Part shown: positions 44,094 through 49,969 of the stretch, piece by piece
Position numbering within the stretch: position 1 is the stretch's first letter
Layout: each line of letters starts with the position of its first letter
Source of the DNA: JAOTVV01 sp041602035
Lineage (GTDB): Bacteria > Gemmatimonadota > Gemmatimonadetes > Gemmatimonadales > GWC2-71-9
DNA: 49,969 nucleotides
NCBI GenBank assembly: GCA_041602035.1
Contig: JBFIHA010000020.1
Location: forward strand, 1-49,969
Direction: 5' to 3'
The notes under the pieces: model-generated
Told to the model about the DNA's origin: nothing
The model's input: the letters and a program-made list of their open reading frames with translations, nothing else
The model's database searches: none
Program-made: the position numbers and the translations under genes

Positions 44094-44450
44094 TGGAGGC
44101 GCGGGGAATCGAACCCCGGTCCGAGCCTCGATCCAAAACCAAGCCTACGTGCGTAGGTTGCGATTGTGGTCTCCGCGCGTCGGGTCGCAACCCCCCGGCT
44201 CGCGGACGAGCTCCCCTAAGATCTCGCGACGCACGCAGGAGCCTCGTGCGTCACCAGCCCGATTTTGCGATACCCGCGCGCCGCCTTGGGCCGAGCTGCC
44301 ACGCGGGCAGGTGCACTAAGCGCGAAGCTTAGGCAGCCAGAGCCAAATCAGTATTGGCAGTTGTGCGTTGTCCCAGTGGTTTAGCCAGGGTACCGGGAAC
44401 CTGGGCACGCCTCGGAATCTTCACCAGACCCGTCGAAGCCAGTCGCCCCC
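44094..44450 (-). ncRNA. ssrA: Transfer-messenger RNA (tmRNA)
   Basis: One-piece tmRNA of 357 nt. The 5' end GGGGGCGACTGGCTTCGACG (from 44450) pairs with the 3' end CGCCTCC followed by an encoded CCA (44094-44096), keeping the G3-U pair that alanyl-tRNA synthetase needs. The T-arm reads GGGTTCGATTCCC. The tag frame starts with resume codon GCC at 44358 and reads ANTDLALAA, stop TAA at 44331-44329. It rescues stalled ribosomes and marks the product for proteolysis. The transcript is led by its own promoter and closed by a strong terminator. Confidence 0.97.
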
Positions 44451-44467
44451 TTTCTGTGTTCGCCTTA

Positions 44468-44497
44468 AAGATATCTCCTTCAGCCAGTTAGAGACAA
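44468..44497 (-). promoter_or_regulatory. Promoter of ssrA
   Basis: On the minus strand: TTGTCT (44497-44492), 18-bp spacer, TATCTT (44473-44468). This leaves a 5' precursor of about ten bases before the mature tmRNA end at 44450. It lies in the 51-bp gap after larB. Confidence 0.5.
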
Positions 44498-44501
44498 GCA
44501 C

Positions 44502-45290
44502 CTACGGTACTTCATCAGGTCCGGCCTCGGGCCGGCTCATCGACTGGTTGATGCGTGATGCGGCCGCGGCAGCCCCGAATCCGTTGTCGATGTTCACGAC
44601 CACCACGCCGGAAGCGCAGGAGTTGAGCATGGCCAGAAGGGCAGCCACGCCTCCAAACGAGGCGCCGTAGCCGGTGCTCGTCGGAACCGCAACGACCGGC
44701 ACCTTGACCATCCCTCCTACGACGCTCGGCAGCGCACCATCCATGCCGGCCACGACGATCACCACCGAGGCCGAACGCAGGGCCTCCCGGTGCCGCAGGA
44801 TGCGGTGAATGCCAGCCACCCCCACGTCCACCAGAAGCTCCGCCTTGTTTCCTAGGGCCCGTGCCACCTCCAGGGCCTCCTCAGCCACCGGCAGATCACT
44901 GGTGCCCGCCGTGACCACGAGGATGGTACCCCGGCCGGCCGCGAGCGGTGGCGGCTCGGGCTCCAGGAACACGGTTCGCGCCGTGACGTTGACGCGCGCC
45001 CGCGGGAATGCACCCACGAGGGCCTGACGGGCGTCCGCGTCAGCCCGCGTGGCCAGGAAGCTTCCGCTGGCTCGCGCCAGGCTCTCGCAGATACCCAGGA
45101 TCTGCTCCACCGACTTCCCCTGGCACAACACCACTTCGGCAAATCCTTGGGACACCGAGCGATAGTGATCCACCTGGGCAAAAGGCAGCCCCTCCACCGG
45201 AAATGCGGCGAGCCGTTCGATCGCTTGAACGGGTGACACGGCGCCCTGGGCGACGTCCGCCAGCAGGCGCTCCAGATGCTCCCGATTCAT
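44502..45290 (-). CDS. larB: LarB, nickel-pincer cofactor synthesis carboxylase
   Basis: 262 residues. The N-terminal part has CQGKSVEQILGICESLA and FLATRADADA; the PurE-like C-terminal part has TAGTSDLPVAEEALEVA, VAGMDGALPSVVGG, VPTSTGYGASFGGVAAL and CASGVVVVNIDNGFGA. Cys225 is at the place of the essential Cys221 of Lactiplantibacillus LarB. LarB carboxylates and hydrolyses nicotinic acid adenine dinucleotide on the way to the nickel-pincer nucleotide of lactate racemase. LarA, LarC and LarE are not in the window. ATG at 45290 overlaps the dusB stop (ATGA). Confidence 0.93.
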   Translation of the reverse strand: MNREHLERLLADVAQGAVSPVQAIERLAAFPVEGLPFAQVDHYRSVSQGFAEVVLCQGKSVEQILGICESLARASGSFLATRADADARQALVGAFPRARVNVTARTVFLEPEPPPLAAGRGTILVVTAGTSDLPVAEEALEVARALGNKAELLVDVGVAGIHRILRHREALRSASVVIVVAGMDGALPSVVGGMVKVPVVAVPTSTGYGASFGGVAALLAMLNSCASGVVVVNIDNGFGAAAAASRINQSMSRPEAGPDEVP

Positions 45291-46270
45291 CCGACGGCCC
45301 GCGATGGCTCGAGGTATTCTCGGAACACTCGCTCGGCTTCGGCCATCGATTCGATCCGATGGAGGCGGTCGCGCAGCATCGCCGCGCCGGGAAGCCCACG
45401 CGTATACCAGCCCAGGTGCTTGCGGAATTCCTGGGCGGTCCGTCGGCTATCCCCCTGGATGCGGGTCTGGAGCTCCGCGTGCCGTAGCGCGACGGCAAAC
45501 CGCTCGGCGGCCCCGGGGGCAGCGCGAGGCTCTCGTCCCTCGAGCAGCGCGCGGGCCTGTTGGAAGATCCACGGATTCCCAAAGCTCCCGCGCGCGATCA
45601 TGATCCCGTCGCACCCCGTCTCGCGCCACATGCGATACGCATCGTCGGCGGTCTTGATGTCGCCGTTGCCGACGACCGGGATGTCGAGGGCCGCCTTCAC
45701 GCGAGCGATTTCCTCCCATCGGGCCTCACCATGGTACATCTGCACCCGCGTGCGGGGATGCAGCGTGAGGACTCCCGCACCGGCGTCTTGGCAGCGCAGC
45801 CCGATCTCCACCGGATCACGCCGCTGCTCGTCCCATCCGGATCGCGTCTTGACCGTCACGGGCAGCCCCGTGGCGTCCTTGACCGCTCGGATGATGCGCG
45901 CCACGAGCCCGAGGTCCTTGAGGCAGCCTGAGCCACCATTGCGGCGAACCACCTTCTTCACCGGGCACCCGAAATTGATGTCGATGAAGTCGGGCGTGTA
46001 GTGCTCCGACACCAGGGCGGCCGCCTCCGCCATCCCGTCCGGGTCCGCTCCGAAGAGTTGGATGCCGATCGGCCGCTCTTCCTCGGTGAAGTACGCGCCG
46101 TCATGGACGCTCCGTACCCCGCGCCGCAGGCCCTCGCACGAGAGGAACTCCGACACCACCACGTCCGCGCCGAACGACCGGCATACCCGCCGAAACGGGG
46201 GCTCCGAGATCCCCGCCATGGGAGCGAGGAACAACGGAACGCGGTACCGGACGGCATAGGGAAACGTCAT
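45287..46270 (-). CDS. dusB: tRNA-dihydrouridine synthase (DusB-type)
   Basis: 327 residues, FMN-dependent TIM-barrel enzyme. Marks are LFLAPMAGISEPPFRRVCR, DINFGCPVKKVVRRNGGSG (catalytic Cys in GCP), VTVKTRSGWD, LHPRTRVQMYHG, VVGNGDIKTADDA and GIMIARGSFGNPWIF. It reduces uridines in the tRNA D-loop. ATG at 46270 matches the family start; the longer open frame upstream would run into the divergent EIIA gene. A clear Shine-Dalgarno was not found. Confidence 0.95.
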   Translation of the reverse strand: MTFPYAVRYRVPLFLAPMAGISEPPFRRVCRSFGADVVVSEFLSCEGLRRGVRSVHDGAYFTEEERPIGIQLFGADPDGMAEAAALVSEHYTPDFIDINFGCPVKKVVRRNGGSGCLKDLGLVARIIRAVKDATGLPVTVKTRSGWDEQRRDPVEIGLRCQDAGAGVLTLHPRTRVQMYHGEARWEEIARVKAALDIPVVGNGDIKTADDAYRMWRETGCDGIMIARGSFGNPWIFQQARALLEGREPRAAPGAAERFAVALRHAELQTRIQGDSRRTAQEFRKHLGWYTRGLPGAAMLRDRLHRIESMAEAERVFREYLEPSRAVG

Positions 46271-46314
46271 GAGTGCGAAGTTAATGGTCCCCTTCCGGCA
46301 TAACAACCAGGCGT

Positions 46315-46344
46315 TTGACAGGGCCAGCGGCCGGCGGTTAGACT
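46315..46344 (+). promoter_or_regulatory. Promoter of the EIIA gene
   Basis: Consensus -35 TTGACA (46315-46320), 18-bp spacer, TAGACT (46339-46344) as -10. The predicted transcript would have a leader of about 30 nt before the ATG at 46382. It lies in the 111-bp gap between the divergent dusB and EIIA genes. Confidence 0.55.
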
Positions 46345-46381
46345 TCCCCGTTTCGGTCACTGACACGGCGACATTACTGCA

Positions 46382-46834
46382 ATGCACCTGAGAGAGTTCT
46401 TCGCACCCGATGCGATATCGCTCGCCCTGCACGCGACAGAAAAGGACGAGATCCTCAAGGAGTTGATCGCGCTGCTCAAGCTCGACGAGAAGTCCGAGGC
46501 CATGTTGTACAAGATGTTGAAGCGACGGGAGAATCTCGGCTCGACGGGCATCGGCCGAGGCATCGCCATCCCTCACTGTCGCTCGCTGGTCGTGCAGCGT
46601 TTGCGCGTCGCCTATGGCCGGAAGCTCGAGGGAGTCGACTTCCGTGCCATCGACGAGAAGCCGGTCTACAACTTCTTCTTGATCGTCGCACCCCCACTCG
46701 AGGTTTCCAACCAGTACCTGCCGGTGCTCGGGAAGATCGCGCAGTTTGCCAAGGAGCCCGACGTGCCCAACCGGCTGACGGGGCTCAAGGCACCGGACGA
46801 GTTCCTGAGTCTCCTCGACGAAAAGGGCGCGTAG
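46382..46834 (+). CDS. ptsN: PTS EIIA domain protein (EIIA-Ntr/fructose type)
   Basis: 150 residues, a single EIIA type-2 domain. The phosphorylation site is His65 in GRGIAIPHCRS. Other parts are ENLGSTGIGRG, VYNFFLIVAPPL and QYLPVLGKIAQFAKEP. Standing alone without EIIB/EIIC, it is more likely regulatory (PtsN-like) than a transport subunit. It is the only rightward gene in the last 6 kb, with its own promoter, and it ends 3 bp before the guaA stop on the other strand. No Shine-Dalgarno is apparent. Confidence 0.9.
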   Translation: MHLREFFAPDAISLALHATEKDEILKELIALLKLDEKSEAMLYKMLKRRENLGSTGIGRGIAIPHCRSLVVQRLRVAYGRKLEGVDFRAIDEKPVYNFFLIVAPPLEVSNQYLPVLGKIAQFAKEPDVPNRLTGLKAPDEFLSLLDEKGA

Positions 46835-46837
46835 GCC

Positions 46838-48397
46838 TCACTCCCATTCGATGGTGGCGGGGGGCTTGGAGCTGACGTCGTAGACGACGCGGTTCACTCC
46901 GTCCACCTCGTTGATGATTCGATTGGCGACACGGGCGAGCAGCTCCGCCTGGAACGGGTACCAGTCGGCCGTCATCCCGTCGGTGCTGGTGACGGCCCGC
47001 AGTGCCACCACGTTCTCGTAGGTCCGGGAGTCGCCCATCACTCCGACGGCGCGGACCGGCAACAGTACGGCGAAGGCCTGCCAGATCTCGTGGTACACGC
47101 CGGCTTCCCGGATCTCCTCGAGATAGATGGCGTCCGCCGCCCGCAGGATATCAAGCGCCGCTGGGGTCACGACTCCCAATACCCTCACGCCCAGTCCGGG
47201 GCCCGGGAACGGGTGACGGCCCACGATCTCCCCTGACAGCCCGAGTTCTCGCCCGACCTGTCGTACTTCGTCCTTGAACAGCTCGCGCAGCGGCTCGATC
47301 AGCTCGAACGGGAGGTTCGGGCGCAGCCCGCCAACGTTGTGATGGGTCTTGATGGTGACGGACGGTCCCCCCCGCGGCGACACGGACTCGATCACATCGG
47401 GGTACAGGGTTCCCTGCACCAGGAACCCCACGTCGTCCCCCACGTGCCGCGCCGCATCCTCGAAGACATCGATGAACGTGTGCCCAATGATCCGCCGCTT
47501 TTCCTCCGGATCCTCGACACCCGCCAGTCGTGAGAGAAAACGGTCGGCCGCCTCAACGACACGCAGATCCATGCCGAGATGCGCCCGGAACACCCGCTCC
47601 ACTTGCTCCCGCTCGTGGAGCCGGAGGAGCCCATTGTCGACGAAGATACATGTGAGCCGATCTCCCAGGGCCCGCTGCACGAGGACCGCCGCCACTGCGG
47701 AGTCGACGCCGCCGGAGAGACCGCAGATGACCCGCGCGGTGGGGCCGACGCGCTCCCGGATCTGTGCCACTTGCTCCTTGATGAAGTGCCCCGCCGTCCA
47801 GTCGGGCGAACAACGGCAGATCCCGAACAGGAAGTTCCTGATGATCTCGCCCCCCCGTGGGGTGTGCGCCACTTCGGGGTGGAACTGGACGCCGTAGAGT
47901 TGGCGCTCTGGGTTGGCGAATGCAGCGATGGCAGTGTTGCGGCTCGACCCGATCAGGCCGAAACCGGAAGGCAGCCGAGCCACCCGATCACCGTGACTCA
48001 TCCAGACCTGGATGCGCTCACCGGGCTCGAACCCGGCGAAGAGATCGCCAGCGAGGCAGACCTCGAGCTCGGCCCGGCCGTACTCGCGCTCCGAGGCGGC
48101 CTCGATCACCCCGCCAGCGGCCTGCGCGACGAGGTACATGCCGTAGCAGACGCCCAAGACGGGAATCCCCAGTTCGACCATCCGCGCATCAATCTGGGGC
48201 GCAGCCGGATCGTACACCGAATTCGGGCCACCGGACAGGATGATGCCGCGCGGTCCGAGTCCTCGCACCGCATCCACCGACTCTGGTGGCGGGTGGATCT
48301 CGCAGTAGACGTGCTCCTCCCGCACGCGGCGCGCGATGAGCTGGGTGTACTGCGAACCGTAGTCGAGAACCAGGATACCGTTGGCCAGGGTGGTCAT
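46838..48397 (-). CDS. guaA: GMP synthase (glutamine-hydrolysing)
   Basis: 519 residues. The glutaminase domain has LDYGSQYTQLIARR, ILSGGPNSVYD, the nucleophile Cys84 in GVCYGMYL, and QFHPEVAHT. The ATP-pyrophosphatase loop is CGLSGGVDSAVAA. The dimerisation domain holds GRHPFPGPGLGVRVLG and ends in KPPATIEWE, as in nearly all GuaA. It converts XMP to GMP. ATG at 48397 overlaps the lysA stop as ATGA; the frame continues upstream within lysA but is not coding. Confidence 0.97.
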   Translation of the reverse strand: MTTLANGILVLDYGSQYTQLIARRVREEHVYCEIHPPPESVDAVRGLGPRGIILSGGPNSVYDPAAPQIDARMVELGIPVLGVCYGMYLVAQAAGGVIEAASEREYGRAELEVCLAGDLFAGFEPGERIQVWMSHGDRVARLPSGFGLIGSSRNTAIAAFANPERQLYGVQFHPEVAHTPRGGEIIRNFLFGICRCSPDWTAGHFIKEQVAQIRERVGPTARVICGLSGGVDSAVAAVLVQRALGDRLTCIFVDNGLLRLHEREQVERVFRAHLGMDLRVVEAADRFLSRLAGVEDPEEKRRIIGHTFIDVFEDAARHVGDDVGFLVQGTLYPDVIESVSPRGGPSVTIKTHHNVGGLRPNLPFELIEPLRELFKDEVRQVGRELGLSGEIVGRHPFPGPGLGVRVLGVVTPAALDILRAADAIYLEEIREAGVYHEIWQAFAVLLPVRAVGVMGDSRTYENVVALRAVTSTDGMTADWYPFQAELLARVANRIINEVDGVNRVVYDVSSKPPATIEWE

Positions 48398-49698
48398 GGT
48401 GCCTTGAGTGCCACGGGGACCGCGTCCCGCCAGGCTCCGGCCGCCTCGATCTCGCCGGCCGTGCGCTCGCCGAGCATGAGGTCGTCCAACGACTCGCGGC
48501 GTCGCGCAACGGCCCACCGATCACCGTCGATCAGTACCTCGGCCGCACGCGGCCTCGAGTTGTAGGTCGAGCTCATCGAGAATCCGTACGCTCCGACACT
48601 GCCAATGCCGAGGAGGGCTCCGGGTTGGGCCGCGGGCAGGTGGCGGTCTAGGCCCAGGAAGTCTCCGGATTCGCACACTGGCCCGACCACGTCCACTCGC
48701 TCACGATCGGTGGGCTGCGCCGGCTGCTCGCGGCCAACGACCTGAATATCGTGCACCGCGCCGTATAAGCTGGGTCGCAGGAGATCATTCATGGCGGCAT
48801 CCAGCACCACGAACGTCCGTCCCAGGGCCCGTTTGCGATAGAGGCAGCGCGCAAGAAGCACTCCGGCATTGCCCACTAAGTAGCGGCCCGGCTCCACGAC
48901 CAGGGTGAGGCCGGTGGCTTGGGCGAGCGGGATCACCGCCTCCGCAAAGGCCTCGGCCTCCAGCGGCGACTCGTCCGAGTAGCGAATGCCGAGTCCCCCA
49001 CCCACGTCGACAGCCCGAAGCGTCTCCACACCGAGTCCGCGCACCTGGACGACCAAGTCACCGATGCGTGAGGCCGCCGTGACGTACGCCTGAGGATCAC
49101 AGATCTGCGATCCGATGTGCATCCCGACGGATTCGAGGCGGAGGAACGGCGTAGCGAGCGCCTGTCGAACCAGATCGAGCACCTGCGGAATCGGTACACC
49201 GAACTTCTTGTCCGCGTCGCCCGTCTGCGTGTACGGATGCGTCCTGGTCCTGACGTCAGGGTTGACCCGAATCCCCACCCGCACCGGATGTTTCAGAGCG
49301 GCGGCCAGGTCGGCGACGTGCGCCAGCTCCTGCGCCGACTCGAGGTTGACGAGGCCGATCCCGTCCCGGACGGTTCGCCGCAGCTCGTCCGGTCGTTTGC
49401 CAACGCCGCTGAAGATGATGTCGGCCGCCGGGAAGCCCGCCCGGCGCGCGCGTATGAACTCGCCGAGCGATACGATATCGGCCCCCGCACCGAGCTCACC
49501 CAGCACCGAGAGCACGCCGAGATTGCTGTTGGCCTTGACCGAGTAGAAGACGCGATGCGGAACCCTCGAGAGTGCGGCAGTGAGCGCGCGGTACTGCGCG
49601 CGGATATGCCCGGCATCGTAGACGTAGACCGGCGTGCCGACCGCTCGCGCGATCTCGTCGAGGAGCGCGCCGCGTTCGGTCAGTAGCCGCGCGCCCAC
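48394..49698 (-). CDS. lysA: Diaminopimelate decarboxylase
   Basis: 434 residues, fold-III PLP enzyme. Lys55 in FYSVKANSN binds PLP. HIGSQI, DVGGGLGIRY, VEPGRYLVGNAG, CESGDFLG and GAYGFSMSSTYNSRPRAAEVL are further family marks. It decarboxylates meso-diaminopimelate to lysine. The GTG at 49698 overlaps the end of proS by 19 bp. A continuous chain proS-lysA-guaA is suggested by the overlaps. Confidence 0.96.
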   Translation of the reverse strand: MGARLLTERGALLDEIARAVGTPVYVYDAGHIRAQYRALTAALSRVPHRVFYSVKANSNLGVLSVLGELGAGADIVSLGEFIRARRAGFPAADIIFSGVGKRPDELRRTVRDGIGLVNLESAQELAHVADLAAALKHPVRVGIRVNPDVRTRTHPYTQTGDADKKFGVPIPQVLDLVRQALATPFLRLESVGMHIGSQICDPQAYVTAASRIGDLVVQVRGLGVETLRAVDVGGGLGIRYSDESPLEAEAFAEAVIPLAQATGLTLVVEPGRYLVGNAGVLLARCLYRKRALGRTFVVLDAAMNDLLRPSLYGAVHDIQVVGREQPAQPTDRERVDVVGPVCESGDFLGLDRHLPAAQPGALLGIGSVGAYGFSMSSTYNSRPRAAEVLIDGDRWAVARRRESLDDLMLGERTAGEIEAAGAWRDAVPVALKAP

Positions 49699-49969
49699 AC
49701 CGCCTCCGCCACCGCCTTCTTATCGCACCACACGCACGTGGCGGGGGCCGGATCGGAGCGGAACTCCTTGTCCGGCAACACCCGCGTGGTGGCTTTCGTG
49801 CGCTCCTGAATCGCCATCTCACAGTGGGTGGAGCCGCAGTAGCCACCGAACGCCAAGCCTCCCGGCCCTTCCATGATCTCGATGAGTTGGCCCTGGTCGA
49901 CACCCCGATACGTATTGGCCTCGCGCCGCTCGCGGGCCGCGGCCAGCAGCGTCACCTGGATGTCGTCCA
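49680..49969 (-). CDS. proS: C-terminal end of prolyl-tRNA synthetase, archaeal/eukaryotic type (partial)
   Basis: The last 95 or so codons of a gene that enters from the right edge. The visible part reads DDIQVTLLAAARERREANTY, then FGGYCGSTHCEM, TKATTRVLP, ATCVWCDKKAVAEAV and ends in ARGY. The cysteines form a zinc site and the end in an aromatic Tyr is the rule for ProRS of the archaeal/eukaryotic (type 3) form, which lacks the editing insertion of the E. coli type. The assignment rests on this C-terminal domain only. Confidence 0.88.
   Translation of the reverse strand, partial: DDIQVTLLAAARERREANTYRGVDQGQLIEIMEGPGGLAFGGYCGSTHCEMAIQERTKATTRVLPDKEFRSDPAPATCVWCDKKAVAEAVWARGY

Noticed and set aside
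44027..44332. Short plus-strand open frame over ssrA
   Set aside because: It lies on the complement of tmRNA and has no protein features.

Overview
The window is high-GC, tightly packed bacterial chromosome from a diderm: several lipoprotein signal peptides, a predicted outer-membrane protein, psd/pssA phospholipid synthesis and a LexA SOS regulator. The gene set, with a split B12 acyl-CoA mutase plus MeaB, AtuA-family genes and lipoproteins in nearly every operon, fits Gemmatimonadota best. That assignment is an inference from gene content, not from a marker gene. No insertion sequence, prophage, CRISPR array or tRNA was seen. The only RNA gene is tmRNA.

Bases 1-21330 are read leftwards, mostly as chains with 4-bp stop/start overlaps. 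In transcription order: aspS, phoH, a PgpH-type HD phosphodiesterase, ybeY, two CNNM/CorC-type proteins, a DUF502 membrane protein and mgtE (translation, ribosome maturation, Mg2+ homeostasis). These are followed by an acyl-CoA block: meaB, mutase large subunit, an eRF1-like protein, mutase B12 subunit, acyl-CoA carboxyltransferase, a TPPII-like subtilase lipoprotein, a two-gene AtuA and a crotonase. The block looks like branched-chain acyl-CoA catabolism. The mutase carries isobutyryl-CoA-type pocket residues rather than methylmalonyl-CoA-type ones.

Bases 21574-23615 read rightwards (a putative outer-membrane protein, then rlmN). Bases 23550-28475 read leftwards: a HEAT-repeat protein, an HD-GYP-like protein, folB, folK, a YqeK-like HD hydrolase and a LytR_C protein. 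The first two share a similar N-terminal domain.

Bases 28785-43188 read rightwards: lexA, truA, transaldolase, an HtrA lipoprotein, purB (eukaryotic ADSL type), purC, psd, pssA, a lipoprotein, a zinc-ribbon protein, purF, ppdK, and a nitrilase/GNAT pair. De novo purine synthesis is interleaved with phospholipid and tRNA-modification genes.

Bases 43189-43538 form a non-coding stretch between converging genes. It holds an AT-rich core with a partial dif-like match. Beyond it, reading leftwards unless noted: a small coiled-coil membrane protein, ssrA (tag ANTDLALAA), larB, dusB, an EIIA-Ntr-like gene (rightwards), guaA, lysA and the 3' end of an archaeal-type proS.

The strongest leads are the mutase specificity, the eRF1-like gene between the mutase subunits, the direct repeats in the lexA promoter, the nested inverted repeat before truA, the HEAT/HD-GYP shared domain and the dif-like site.
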